From NCBI RefSeq assembly GCF_028656955.1, contig NZ_JAMDGY010000118.1, positions 1 through 39,535 on the forward strand: a stretch of DNA of 39,535 nt, given 5' to 3'. The position numbers and the translations under genes are program-made. Under the pieces are notes generated by a model that made no database searches, was not told where the DNA came from, and saw nothing but the letters and a program-made list of their open reading frames with translations. Source of the DNA: Pseudomonas fontis (GTDB lineage Bacteria; Pseudomonadota; Gammaproteobacteria; Pseudomonadales; Pseudomonadaceae). Below, one piece after another: positions 1 to 8,622 of the stretch. The number at the start of each line of letters is the position of its first letter. Positions within the stretch are counted from its first letter, which is position 1.

Positions 1-67
1 AAAAAATCTGACAGTCCCGGTTATACGCAGTCTTCTACTCACCTCGCAAAGCAAGAGCGAAGCGAGC

Positions 68-126
68 ATCGCGGGACCAGCCCGCTCCCACAGGGGCACT
101 CTGTGGGAGCGGGCTGGTCCCGCGAT
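68..126. repeat. REP/REPIN-type inverted repeat
   Basis: Two perfectly complementary 26-nt arms (68-93 and 101-126) flank a 7-nt spacer. The core reads GCGGGACCAGCCCGCTCCCA, a typical Pseudomonas repetitive extragenic palindrome sequence. It lies upstream of the first gene and would form a very stable hairpin. There is no following T-run, so I call it a repeat rather than a terminator. Confidence 0.85.
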
Positions 127-208
127 GAGCCCCACCAACACACCACCAATTGACTGATCCCCCCACCTGCCCCAAGCTGCCCCCTTCGCTGTCCATCCCA
201 GGCCCCGC

Positions 209-1264
209 ATGTCCAAGCCGCGCCTCTACACCGCTATCAGCCTATGCCTGCTCATTGTCCTGGGCCTGGGCAGCTACTTCTGGCGTGACGACACCCCCAA
301 CCCCGGCCCGGTGCAGGCGCACAGCTACGCCAAGGCCCTGGCCCGTGCCCACAACGGCGAACCGGGCGCCGCGCGCGTGCTCTACCAGCAGTTGGCGCGC
401 GATGACCTCTCGCCCATCCGCCGTGCCAGCCTGTACGCCGAACTGCCCAACTACCCCTCGCCGCAGGCCCTGAAGCTCGCCAGCAACGACCTGCAGCACG
501 ACGATCCACTGGTGCGCCGCGCCGCCATCGCCAGCATCAGTGCCCTGGTCCCCGGCCCACAGCGCAGCCTGCTGATCGGCCCGATGCTCGACGATGAAGA
601 ACAAAGCGTACGCTTCGCCGCCGTCGATGCCCTGCTCGGCCTCGGCCCGGACGACATCGGCCTGTACTTCGCCCCGCTGCAACAAGCCCTCGACCAGTAC
701 CAAGCGGTCCTCGAACAACAAACCGACGACGCCACCGCCCAGGTGCACCTGGCACGCCTGTATGCCCACGAAAAAAACTACGAGCCCGCAGTCACCGCCC
801 TGGAACGCGCGCTCAAGCTGGAACCCGACAACCTCCAGGCGCTGGCAACCAAGGTCCGCCTGCTCGACGACCAGGGCAAGACCGACCCGTCCCGCGAGGT
901 GCTCGCCCGCGCCCTGCAACGCCACCCCGAAGCCGCCTTCCTGCAACACGAGCTGGGCCTGTGGCTGCTGCGCCACAGCCAGCACGAATACGCCCTGCTG
1001 GCCCTGGCCCGCGCGCTGGAACTGGAACCGGACAACAACAACTACCGCCTCACCCTGGCCACCACCCTGCATACCCTGGAGCAGGTCGATGTGGCGCAGA
1101 AGCAGCTGGAAACCATCCTTGCCCGGCAACCGGCCAATCGCAAGGCCAGGGTCCTGCTGATCGAATACTGGAAAGAGACCGGCCAACTGCAGAATGTGCA
1201 GATCCTGCTGGCCCAGCTGGAGCAGCAGAACCCCGACGACCCCTTGGTCCAGCAAGGCCTTTGA
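209..1264 (+). CDS. Membrane-anchored HEAT/TPR repeat protein
   Basis: A 351-aa protein. Residues about 8-25 form one hydrophobic segment with positive charges before it, so the rest is probably periplasmic and tethered to the inner membrane. Residues about 65-150 look like HEAT-type helical repeats (for example 'DDPLVRRAAIASISAL' and 'EQSVRFAAVDALLGL'). Residues about 155-345 are tetratricopeptide repeats with recurrent 'ALxLEPDN' turns ('ALKLEPDN', 'ALELEPDN'). Such scaffolds bind other proteins; no enzymatic motif and no CxxCH heme site is visible. The Shine-Dalgarno sequence is weak (AGG), and the ATG is chosen because the membrane anchor starts right after it. The next gene, a histidine kinase, begins 108 bp downstream, so co-transcription is possible but unproven. 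The partner and function are not known. Confidence 0.8.
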   Translation: MSKPRLYTAISLCLLIVLGLGSYFWRDDTPNPGPVQAHSYAKALARAHNGEPGAARVLYQQLARDDLSPIRRASLYAELPNYPSPQALKLASNDLQHDDPLVRRAAIASISALVPGPQRSLLIGPMLDDEEQSVRFAAVDALLGLGPDDIGLYFAPLQQALDQYQAVLEQQTDDATAQVHLARLYAHEKNYEPAVTALERALKLEPDNLQALATKVRLLDDQGKTDPSREVLARALQRHPEAAFLQHELGLWLLRHSQHEYALLALARALELEPDNNNYRLTLATTLHTLEQVDVAQKQLETILARQPANRKARVLLIEYWKETGQLQNVQILLAQLEQQNPDDPLVQQGL

Positions 1265-1372
1265 GGCCATCCGGGCAACCCGGTTGAACCCTCGTGCACG
1301 CCGTGTGGTCCAGTGATAGTGCATTGCAAGCAGGCAGCCGCCTTGCCTGTGCGCCATCAAAGGAGATCGCCT

Positions 1373-3001
1373 GTGAACGATTCGTTAGCCAATGGCGAAC
1401 GTGCACTGATATTGGCCCCACCGCCACTTAGCAGCCTGACCCACGCGCTGCTGGACAAGGCCGGGATCAGCGCGCTCGCCACCTCCACCCTGGTGGAGCT
1501 GGGCCAGGCGCTGGATCAGGGCGCCGGGTTGGCGATCATTGCCCATGAGTCTCTTGACGGCTTTGCCGAGTCATCGCTGAAACACTACCTGAGCACCCAG
1601 CCAGACTGGTCGGACCTGCCGGTAGTGCTGCTGACCGCCACGCCCTGTAGCGATCCCGCCTGTGCAGCGTTGCACGCTGAATTGGGCAACCTGTACCTGT
1701 TGCAGTGCCCCTTTCTGCCCCAGGGTTTGCTGACGCTGACCCAGTCGTCGCTACGCGCCCGGCGCCGGCAATACCAGGCACGTTCGCAGGCCATGGAGCA
1801 GTTGCACGTGCAGCAAGCGCTTGAAGAGCAACTGCGCCACCTGCGCGAGGACGAACAACGCCTGCGCCACACCGAAAAAATGGAAGCCATCGGCCAGTTG
1901 GCCGGCGGCGTCGCCCATGACTTCAACAATATGCTCACCGGCATCGGCGGCAGCCTGGAGCTGATCAACCGACGCCTGGCCCAAGGGCGCCAACAGGACC
2001 TGCCCAAGCTGATCGACCTGAGCCTGAGCGCCGTCCACCGCGCCGCCAGCATGACCCATCAACTGCTGGCGTTTTCCAGCCGCCAGTCGCTCAATGCCAC
2101 CCCGGTGAGCCTGGCCCGCCTGCTCGACAGGGAGCGCCTGAGCGCCTTGCTGAGCCCGCAGATCACCCTGCACATCGAGCTGGAAGACGACCTCTGGCTG
2201 GCCCGCGCCGATACCCAGCAATTGCAGGAAACCCTGGACAACCTGCTGGGCAATGCCCGCGATGCGATGCCCAATGGCGGCGAGCTGCGCATTCATGCCG
2301 GCAATCGCCACCTGGGCAAGTCGGTCCCCGGCGGCCACCCGCTGGCCAGCGGCGACTACCTGCAACTGAGCCTCAGCGACAACGGTTGCGGCATGCCGCA
2401 AAGCAGCGTCGACCGGGCGTTCGATCCGTTCTTCACCACCAAGCCGATTGGCAAGGGCACCGGGCTTGGGCTGTCGATGGTCTACGGGTTCATCCGCCAG
2501 TCCCAGGGGCATGTGACGCTGCACAGCAAGATCGGCCAGGGCACCTCGGTGGAGCTGTTCCTGCCGCGCTTCAACAACGACCCGCAGCCCGATGCCCAGT
2601 CGCCTGTTGCCGATCAACACCCGGCGAGCAGCCGGGTGTTGATCGTGGAAGACGATGCAACGGTGCGCCTGCTGGTGCGCGAAACCCTTGAGGAGCAGGG
2701 CTACGCATGCAAGGAAGTCGCCGATGCGACCCTTGCCCTGCCGCTGCTACGCGCCCCGGAGCGTATCGACCTGCTGATCAGCGATGTCGGCCTGCCAGGC
2801 ATGAACGGCCGGCAACTGGCGGAAATCGCCCGCACGCTGCGCCCGGGCCTGAAAGTGCTGTTCATCACCGGCTATGCCGAGAACGCCACGGCGCGCATGA
2901 GCTTCCTCGACCCCGGCATGCAGATGATCAGCAAGCCCTTCAGCTTCAGCCAGCTGGCGAGCAAGGTGGCACAGATGCTGGCCGAGGACGGTGGCCCGTG
3001 A
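1373..3001 (+). CDS. Soluble hybrid histidine kinase with C-terminal receiver
   Basis: A 542-aa protein starting at GTG 1373, chosen because AAAGGAG (1359-1365) sits 7 nt upstream; a longer frame from 1313 has no such site. Residues about 10-140 look like a degenerate receiver-like domain. A coiled-coil linker follows, then the HisKA H-box around His182 in 'GGVAHDFNN'. The ATPase domain has the N-box ('LLGNARDAM'), 'DNGCGM', 'FDPFFTTKP' and 'GKGTGLGLS'. A receiver starts near residue 420 with predicted phospho-acceptor Asp471 ('LLISDVGLPG') and a conserved Lys in 'SKPF'. No membrane segment is seen, so it should sense a cytoplasmic or partner-delivered signal. There is no DNA-binding output, so phosphate probably passes to another protein. 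Its stop overlaps the next start (GTGA), which couples it to the ybhP-clsB-ybhN-like trio. A related kinase lies at 5905-7980. Confidence 0.88.
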   Translation: MNDSLANGERALILAPPPLSSLTHALLDKAGISALATSTLVELGQALDQGAGLAIIAHESLDGFAESSLKHYLSTQPDWSDLPVVLLTATPCSDPACAALHAELGNLYLLQCPFLPQGLLTLTQSSLRARRRQYQARSQAMEQLHVQQALEEQLRHLREDEQRLRHTEKMEAIGQLAGGVAHDFNNMLTGIGGSLELINRRLAQGRQQDLPKLIDLSLSAVHRAASMTHQLLAFSSRQSLNATPVSLARLLDRERLSALLSPQITLHIELEDDLWLARADTQQLQETLDNLLGNARDAMPNGGELRIHAGNRHLGKSVPGGHPLASGDYLQLSLSDNGCGMPQSSVDRAFDPFFTTKPIGKGTGLGLSMVYGFIRQSQGHVTLHSKIGQGTSVELFLPRFNNDPQPDAQSPVADQHPASSRVLIVEDDATVRLLVRETLEEQGYACKEVADATLALPLLRAPERIDLLISDVGLPGMNGRQLAEIARTLRPGLKVLFITGYAENATARMSFLDPGMQMISKPFSFSQLASKVAQMLAEDGGP

Positions 3002-3780
3002 GCCAATTGCAATCGCCGGCGCAGCTGACCGCAGCGCCGGCGGTGCGCGCCATTCGCGTGCTGACGGTCAACACGCACAAGGGTTTCAGCCCGCTGAACC
3101 GGCGCTATGTGCTGCCCGAACTGCGCGACGCGGTGCGCAGCCAGGATGCCGACCTGGTGTTCCTCCAGGAAGTGCTCGGCAGCCATCGGCGCCACGCCGA
3201 ACGCCACCCCGGCTGGGTGGACCAGCCGCAATACGAGTTCCTCGCCGACAGCCTGTGGCCGGTGTTCGCCTATGGCCGCAACGCGGTCTACCCCGATGGC
3301 GAACATGGCAATGCGCTGCTGTCGAAATTCCCCATCCTGCGCTTTGTGAACCTCGACGTGAGCCTGCAAGGCAGTGAGGAACGCGGGTTGTTGCACAGCG
3401 TGCTGGCAGTGCCCGGCCACGACGAAGTACACGCCGTGTGTGTCCACCTGGGGCTGGGCGAGCAGCAACGCCTCAAGCAATTGCGGCTGCTGTGCCAACT
3501 GCTCGACAGCCTCGCCGCCGATGCTCCGGTGATCGTTGCCGGGGACTTCAACGACTGGCGCCAGAACGCCGATGCACTGTTGGCCGGCTGCGGCCTGACC
3601 GAGGTGTTCAGCCAGGCCTTCGGCCGCCCGGCACGCAGCTTTCCGGCGCGCTGGCCGCTGCTGCGCCTGGACCGCATCTACCTGCGCAATGCCCAGGCGC
3701 GCGAGCCTGTGGTGATGGCCCGCAAACCCTGGTCGCACCTCTCCGACCATCTGCCACTGAGCGTGGAGGTGCTGCTATGA
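2998..3780 (+). CDS. Endonuclease/exonuclease/phosphatase family protein (YbhP-like)
   Basis: A 260-aa protein of the DNase I-like metal-dependent hydrolase fold. Motifs visible in order are the N-terminal 'TVNTHKGF' (Asn metal or phosphate contact), 'VFLQEV' (catalytic metal-binding Glu), 'VIVAGDFNDW' (Asp/Asn pair) and C-terminal 'SDHLPL' (catalytic Asp-His). The GTG start at 2998 overlaps the kinase stop by four bases (GTGA) and its own stop overlaps the clsB start (ATGA), so translation is coupled on both sides. In E. coli the equivalent YbhP sits directly beside ClsB and YbhN, and the same trio order appears here. A role in phospholipid or headgroup metabolism is inferred from this linkage; the true substrate, nucleic acid or phosphodiester lipid, cannot be told from sequence. 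Confidence 0.87.
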   Translation: MSQLQSPAQLTAAPAVRAIRVLTVNTHKGFSPLNRRYVLPELRDAVRSQDADLVFLQEVLGSHRRHAERHPGWVDQPQYEFLADSLWPVFAYGRNAVYPDGEHGNALLSKFPILRFVNLDVSLQGSEERGLLHSVLAVPGHDEVHAVCVHLGLGEQQRLKQLRLLCQLLDSLAADAPVIVAGDFNDWRQNADALLAGCGLTEVFSQAFGRPARSFPARWPLLRLDRIYLRNAQAREPVVMARKPWSHLSDHLPLSVEVLL

Positions 3781-4988
3781 ACGCCGACTGGCGCGCAGAC
3801 AACGACGTGCAACTGCTGATCAACGGCGAGGACTACTACCCCAGCGCCTTTGACGCCATTCGCGCGGCCCGCGAGGAGGTGCTGCTGGAGACCTTCATCG
3901 TCTTCGAGGACAAGGTCGGCCTGGAACTGCAGCACGTATTGATCGACGCGGCCCAACGGGGCGTGCGCGTCGAGGTGCTGCTGGACGGCTTCGGCAGTGC
4001 CGACCTGAGCGCCGCCTACTTGCAGGCACTGGCTGATGCCGGGGTGCATGTGCAAGCCTTCGACCCCAGCCCCAAGCGCCTGGGCATGCGCACCAACCTG
4101 TTTCGCCGGCTGCACCGCAAGATCCTGGTGGTCGATGGCGAGGTCGGGTTTGTCGGCGGCATCAACTATTCGGCCGATCACCTGGGCGACTTCGGTCCCA
4201 TGGCCAAGCAGGACTATGCCGTGAAGGTACGCGGGCCGATTGTTGCCGACCTGCGCCGCGCCACCCTGGCGCTGCTGGCCATCGACACAAACCTGCGCCA
4301 GCGCCCGCGGGCCTGGTGGCGGCGTGCACCGGCGATCAGCCTGGACAGCGAGCAGGCGCAGATGTGCCTGTGCATACGCGACAACCTCGAACACCCCACC
4401 GATATCGAGCAGCATTACCTGCGCGCAATTATCAGCGCGCGTCAGCGGGTGGTGATTGCCAATGCGTATTTCTTTCCCGGCTACCGCTTGCTGCGGGCAT
4501 TGCGCAAGGCCGCGCGGCGCGGCGTGCAGGTCACCCTGATTCTGCAAGGCCGCCCCGATATGCCTTGGGTGCGATTGTGCTCGCGGATGCTCTACAACTA
4601 CCTGCTGCGCGATGGCGTGCACATCCACGAATACTGCCAGCGCCCCTTGCATGGCAAGGTGGCGCTGGTCGATCAGCACTGGTCCACCGTGGGCTCCAGC
4701 AACCTGGACCCGTTGAGCCTGTCGCTGAACCTGGAAGCCAATCTGATCATCCGCGACGAAGCCTTCAACGCGCGCCTGCATGAACACCTGCAAACGCTGG
4801 CCAACACCCACTGCAAGCAGGTCAGCCTGCAACGGGTGCTGCGCGGCTACTGGTGGCGCGCGCCGCTGATCTTCCTGACCTTTCACTTCACCCGTTACTT
4901 CCCGGCACTGGTGGGTTGGCTGCCGGCGCACAAGCCGCGCCTGGAACCGTTCGAGGATGCACCGGTCGGCCAGGAACACCTGTCATGA
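3777..4988 (+). CDS. clsB: Cardiolipin synthase B (phospholipase D family)
   Basis: A 403-aa protein starting at ATG 3777, which overlaps the preceding stop (ATGA). It carries two HKD motifs of the phospholipase D superfamily: 'HRKILVVDGEVGFVGG' in the first half and 'HGKVALVDQHWSTVGSSN' in the second. These supply the paired catalytic histidines that form a phosphatidyl-enzyme intermediate. Length and lack of strong N-terminal membrane helices fit ClsB rather than ClsA. Family knowledge: E. coli ClsB makes cardiolipin from phosphatidylglycerol and can use phosphatidylethanolamine-type donors. A hydrophobic patch near the C-terminus ('APLIFLTFHFTRYFPALVGWL') may dock the enzyme to the membrane. 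The ybhP-clsB-ybhN order supports the call. The operon is headed by a hybrid kinase, suggesting signal-responsive membrane remodelling. Confidence 0.92.
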   Translation: MNADWRADNDVQLLINGEDYYPSAFDAIRAAREEVLLETFIVFEDKVGLELQHVLIDAAQRGVRVEVLLDGFGSADLSAAYLQALADAGVHVQAFDPSPKRLGMRTNLFRRLHRKILVVDGEVGFVGGINYSADHLGDFGPMAKQDYAVKVRGPIVADLRRATLALLAIDTNLRQRPRAWWRRAPAISLDSEQAQMCLCIRDNLEHPTDIEQHYLRAIISARQRVVIANAYFFPGYRLLRALRKAARRGVQVTLILQGRPDMPWVRLCSRMLYNYLLRDGVHIHEYCQRPLHGKVALVDQHWSTVGSSNLDPLSLSLNLEANLIIRDEAFNARLHEHLQTLANTHCKQVSLQRVLRGYWWRAPLIFLTFHFTRYFPALVGWLPAHKPRLEPFEDAPVGQEHLS

Positions 4989-5941
4989 GCACGCTGCACC
5001 CCGGATGGAAGCGCGCGCGACAGGTGTTGACCCTGGCGTTCTTCATCCTGGTGCCGACGTTGCTGTTCCTGCTGCTGCGCAACCAGGACTGGAACGAAGT
5101 GCTCCAGGCGTTGCGCGCCTATCCTGCGCAGGTACTGATGCTGGGCGTGGCCATCGTGGCCTGCAGCTTTACCTTGTTCAGTTGCTTCGATCTGTTGGGC
5201 AAGCGCTATACCGGGCACCCCTTGCCCACTCGCCAGGTCCTGCCGCTGGCCTTCGTCTGCTATGCGTTCAACCTCAACCTCAGCGCCTGGGTGGGTGGAG
5301 TGGCGCTGCGTTATCGACTGTATTCGCGGCTTGGCCTGGATGTGCCGACGATCAGCCGGATCCTCGGCCTGGGCCTGGTGACCAACTGGCTCGGCTACCT
5401 GTTGCTGGCCGGCACGCTGTTTGTCTTTGGCCTGCCGCCACTGCCAGCCGGGCTGGAGATCGGCCAGACCGGGCTGCGCCTGATCGGTGCAGTACTGCTG
5501 GCAGTGGCCGCGAGCTACCTGTTGGTCTGCGCCGTGGCCACGCGGCGTGAATGGCAGGTGCGTGGGCAACAGATTCGCTTGCCTTCGTGGCGACTGGCGC
5601 TGCTGCAGGCGCTGATGGGCGCCAGCAACTGGGCCCTGATGGCGGCGGTGGTGTATCTGCTGCTGCCGGAGAAGCTGGGCTATCCAGCCATCCTGGCGAT
5701 CCTGATGATCAGCAGCATCGCCGGGGTGATCACGCATATCCCGGCCGGGCTTGGAGTACTGGAGACGGTGTTCATCACCTTGCTGGCGGGACAGTACGCC
5801 CAAGGCACCGTACTGGCTGCCTTGATCGGTTACCGGGCGCTGTACTTCCTGCTACCGCTGCTGATCGCTTGTGGGGTCTACCTGGGGCTGGAGCGCCTGG
5901 CCGCTCACGCGTCGCGGCCGGCGGGCGAAAGCTCCAGTTGA
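4985..5941 (+). CDS. YbhN/LPG-synthase-like integral membrane protein
   Basis: A 318-aa polytopic protein starting at ATG 4985, which overlaps the clsB stop (ATGA). About eight hydrophobic segments can be seen from residue 12 to 310. The pattern fits the 'lysylphosphatidylglycerol synthase transmembrane region / UPF0104' family, including the 'NLNLSAWVGGVALRYRLYSRLGL' loop and the 'AGVITHIPAGLGVLETVFITLL' signature. Only the membrane part is present; the soluble aminoacyl transferase of MprF-type proteins is absent. Such stand-alone domains may flip or bind lipids, which fits its place behind cardiolipin synthase. The last 37 bp overlap the 3' end of the convergent histidine kinase gene, so the two transcripts share antisense sequence. 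Confidence 0.85.
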   Translation: MSTLHPGWKRARQVLTLAFFILVPTLLFLLLRNQDWNEVLQALRAYPAQVLMLGVAIVACSFTLFSCFDLLGKRYTGHPLPTRQVLPLAFVCYAFNLNLSAWVGGVALRYRLYSRLGLDVPTISRILGLGLVTNWLGYLLLAGTLFVFGLPPLPAGLEIGQTGLRLIGAVLLAVAASYLLVCAVATRREWQVRGQQIRLPSWRLALLQALMGASNWALMAAVVYLLLPEKLGYPAILAILMISSIAGVITHIPAGLGVLETVFITLLAGQYAQGTVLAALIGYRALYFLLPLLIACGVYLGLERLAAHASRPAGESSS

Positions 5942-7980
5942 AACATCTGCGTCACCTTGTCTATCAGGGTTTCCAGGGCAAACGGCTTGGTCAGCAGCCC
6001 GACCCCTTCCTCCAACGGCTCACCATCGGTGATCGCCGCCTCGGTGTAGCCGGTAATGAACAGTGTGCGCAGTTGCGGGAAGCGCGCGCGGGCCGCACTG
6101 GCAACCTGACGACCACTGAAACCGCCCGGCAGGCCGATATCAGTGATCAGCAGGTCAATTGCCCCCAACGAATCGAGTAGCGCCAGGCCGCTCTGGGCGT
6201 CGCCTGCGGCGTTGACCTCATAACCCTCTTCTTCCAGGGCTTCACGGATCAACATGCGCAACGTGGGCTCGTCATCAATCAACAGCACCCGCTCACCCTT
6301 GCCCAGGCCCTGTGCCTTGGGCAGCGGTTGCTCAATCACCTGCGGCGGCAAGCTGCCCTGATAGCGCGGCAACATCACGGTGATCCGGGTACCTTGGCCC
6401 GGTGCGGACTGGATCGACGCCCGACCGCCCGATTGCTGGGCAAAACCATACACCATCGACAGCCCGAGCCCGGTGCCCTGCCCCATCGGTTTGGTGGTAA
6501 AGAACGGATCGAACGCGCGAGCGAGAACTTCCTCGCTCATGCCGCTGCCGTTGTCTTCGACCTGCACAAAGCAGTAATCGCCTTCCATCAGGCCATCAGC
6601 ACCGTGCATGCCCGCCGAAAGCCGCTCGTTACCGGTGCTCAGCTTCAGGCGCCCGTTGCGGCCCATGGCGTCACGGGCATTCAGGCACAGGTTGATCACC
6701 GCGTTCTCGAGCTGGCTAGTGTCGACCAGTACAGGCCAGGGCTCGGGGTCGCATTGCAATTGCAGGTCGATATCCGGGCCGAGCATCTGCTGCACCAGCG
6801 GCTCCAGCCCGGACACCAGGGCATTGAGGTCCCGCGGCCGGGGGTCCAGTGGTTGCCGGCGGGCGAAGGCCAGCAGGCGATGAGTCAGGGTCGCCGCCCG
6901 GCGTGCACCATCCTTGGCGGCCAGGATGTATTTGTCGATGTGCTCCAGCCTGCCCTGGGCGACACGGCGCTCAAGCATTTCCAGGCTGCCGCTGATGCCA
7001 CTGAGCAGGTTGTTGAAGTCGTGCGCCAAGCCACCGCTGAGCTGCCCCACCGCTTCCATCTTCTGGGCGTGGCGCAGCATCTCCTCGGCCTTTTCCATGG
7101 CGTCCTGGCTTTCCCGCTCCTGGGTAATATCGCGGCCGACAGCGGTAAACGCGCCATCGCCTAATGAAACGGTCCAGCTGAACCGCCGATAGTGGCCGTC
7201 ACAGTGGCGCAGCCGGGTCTGGCCACAGAACAGCGACTCACCGGCCCTCAGGCGTGCAACAGAATCCTGGACGTTGCCCACGTCATCGGGGTGGACGATG
7301 TCGATCAACGTAGCTCCCAGCGTGTCTTCGCTCCAGCCGAGAATATGCCCCAGGGTCGGGTTGAAGGCACGCACCTGCAAGTCTTCGATGCCGACCATCA
7401 GGATGGCGTCGCTGGACATCTCCCAGAAGCGGTTTCGGTCAGCCGTGCCTGCGTGCACCTGGTGCTCGAAGGTCAGCGCCAACTCACGCCACTGCTTTTC
7501 GGACTCGACGCTGGCGGTGGTTTCGAACACGGTGTCGAGAAAGCCCGCCACCCGGCCGGTTTCATCACGAATCGGGCTGTAGCAGAAGGTGAAATAGGCT
7601 GGCTCATCGACCCCGCTACGGTTGGTGACCAGATGCAGGTTCTCGATGAACACTGCTTCGCCGCTCATCGCGCGGAAGGCGTAGCCCCCGACCTCATGCC
7701 ACACCTCGCGCCAGATGTCGTCAAAACTGCGCCCCAGCGGCGCAGGCTTGATCCCCAGGATGGGCACGAATGCGTCGTTGTAGATTGACACCATCTCCGG
7801 CCCCCACACCAGGCAACCGGGAAACTTCGAGGCCAACAGCATGTCCACGGCGATCCGCAGCGAAGTCGGCCACAAGTGCATCGGCCCTAGCGCGGTACTG
7901 GCCCAATCGTGATTGCGCACGGCCTCGCTCATGCCCCCGCCTTCGAGCGGCGCACCACCGAACTGTATGACCTGCATCAT
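5905..7980 (-). CDS. PAS-containing soluble hybrid histidine kinase with receiver
   Basis: A 691-aa protein. A PAS-like sensor covers about residues 30-160 ('GPMHLWPTSLRIAVDMLLAS', 'NDAFVPILG'). A second PAS covers about 175-290 ('NRFWEMSSDAILMVG', 'IVHPDDVG', 'TAVGRDIT'). The HisKA H-box is at His320 ('GGLAHDFNN'), followed by an ATPase domain ('NLCLNARDAM', 'DNGSGM', 'GQGTGLGLSMVYGF') and a receiver with Asp614 ('LLITDIGLPGG') and 'TKPF'. No membrane helix is predicted. GAAGGAAT precedes the tandem ATG ATG start. It closely resembles the kinase at 1373-3001 through the H-box and linker ('QKMEAVGQLSGG' against 'EKMEAIGQLAGG'). The stop lies inside the end of the convergent ybhN-like gene. 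The deaminase gene ends 31 bp upstream on the same strand, so the two may be co-transcribed. Confidence 0.9.
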   Translation of the reverse strand: MMQVIQFGGAPLEGGGMSEAVRNHDWASTALGPMHLWPTSLRIAVDMLLASKFPGCLVWGPEMVSIYNDAFVPILGIKPAPLGRSFDDIWREVWHEVGGYAFRAMSGEAVFIENLHLVTNRSGVDEPAYFTFCYSPIRDETGRVAGFLDTVFETTASVESEKQWRELALTFEHQVHAGTADRNRFWEMSSDAILMVGIEDLQVRAFNPTLGHILGWSEDTLGATLIDIVHPDDVGNVQDSVARLRAGESLFCGQTRLRHCDGHYRRFSWTVSLGDGAFTAVGRDITQERESQDAMEKAEEMLRHAQKMEAVGQLSGGLAHDFNNLLSGISGSLEMLERRVAQGRLEHIDKYILAAKDGARRAATLTHRLLAFARRQPLDPRPRDLNALVSGLEPLVQQMLGPDIDLQLQCDPEPWPVLVDTSQLENAVINLCLNARDAMGRNGRLKLSTGNERLSAGMHGADGLMEGDYCFVQVEDNGSGMSEEVLARAFDPFFTTKPMGQGTGLGLSMVYGFAQQSGGRASIQSAPGQGTRITVMLPRYQGSLPPQVIEQPLPKAQGLGKGERVLLIDDEPTLRMLIREALEEEGYEVNAAGDAQSGLALLDSLGAIDLLITDIGLPGGFSGRQVASAARARFPQLRTLFITGYTEAAITDGEPLEEGVGLLTKPFALETLIDKVTQMFQLELSPAGRDA

Positions 7981-8011
7981 CGACTGTATTCCTTCACGGG
8001 GTGCCCTGGGT

Positions 8012-8473
8012 TCAGAGTTCCTGGCCGATGTCTTCGTTCCAGAGTTCCGGCTTCTCTGCGATGAACCGGCGCATCAGGTCACGGCAGGCCGAGTCATGGC
8101 GCACCTCCACGCTGACGCCACGCGACTTGAGCAGCTCTTCTTCACCAAGGAAGGTCTGGTTCTCCCCCACGATCACCCGCTTGATCCCGTACAACAGGAT
8201 GGCCCCACTGCACATCGCACACGGCGACAGCGTGGTATAGAGGGTGGCCTGGGCGTAGACGCTGGCCTTCTGGCGCCCGGCATTCTCGAACGCGTCCATT
8301 TCACCATGCAGAATCGGGCTGCCCTGCTGTACCCGGCGGTTGTGGCCACGACCGATGATCTGCCCGTTGTGGACGATCACCGAGCCGATAGGAATACCGC
8401 CCTCGTCGTAACCTTTCTGCGCTTCTGCGAACGCGGCCTGCATGAACTGCTCGGTATCGGAAGATCCACTCAT
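8012..8473 (-). CDS. Yeast-type cytosine deaminase (zinc CMP/dCMP deaminase fold)
   Basis: A 153-aa protein; ATG 8473 is chosen over GTG 8485 because GGAG lies 11 nt before the ATG but overlaps the GTG. Zinc ligands are His56 and Cys85/Cys88 ('PCAMC'), with catalytic Glu58 ('LHGEMD'). The substrate-pocket Asn45 ('GRGHN') and C-terminal Asp148 ('NEDIG') are also present. From memory, yeast Fcy1 uses Asn51, His62, Glu64, Cys91, Cys94 and Asp155. The first five are all shifted here by exactly six, and the C-terminal 'EDIG' element is shared. That points to cytosine (or a related pyrimidine or melamine-type base) to uracil deamination rather than tRNA adenosine deamination. The enzyme should be a cytoplasmic dimer. 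The unrelated amidohydrolase CodA is the usual bacterial enzyme for this reaction. The downstream neighbour is a hybrid kinase. Confidence 0.85.
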   Translation of the reverse strand: MSGSSDTEQFMQAAFAEAQKGYDEGGIPIGSVIVHNGQIIGRGHNRRVQQGSPILHGEMDAFENAGRQKASVYAQATLYTTLSPCAMCSGAILLYGIKRVIVGENQTFLGEEELLKSRGVSVEVRHDSACRDLMRRFIAEKPELWNEDIGQEL

Positions 8474-8622
8474 GTGCACTGCCACTCCAGTCGCCAGGGT
8501 TGCCTAGCTGGAAAGCTAGCACAACGCCATGGCCCGTGGCGGGGTTTCAGCGGCCGACTATGCTCAATACGTTTGGAATTTCCCCTGCCTTTAGTGACGG
8601 ACCCGACACAAGGAGCGCTGTG

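Noticed and set aside
242..1360. Long minus-strand open frame (372 codons) opposite the TPR gene
   Set aside because: It is antisense to a well-supported gene; the composition (Gln/Val/Gly/Ala-rich, no domain) is typical of a GC-rich shadow frame.
3678..4979. Minus-strand frame of 433 codons opposite clsB
   Set aside because: It lies wholly under the clsB coding strand with its HKD motifs and has no recognisable domain or ribosome site.
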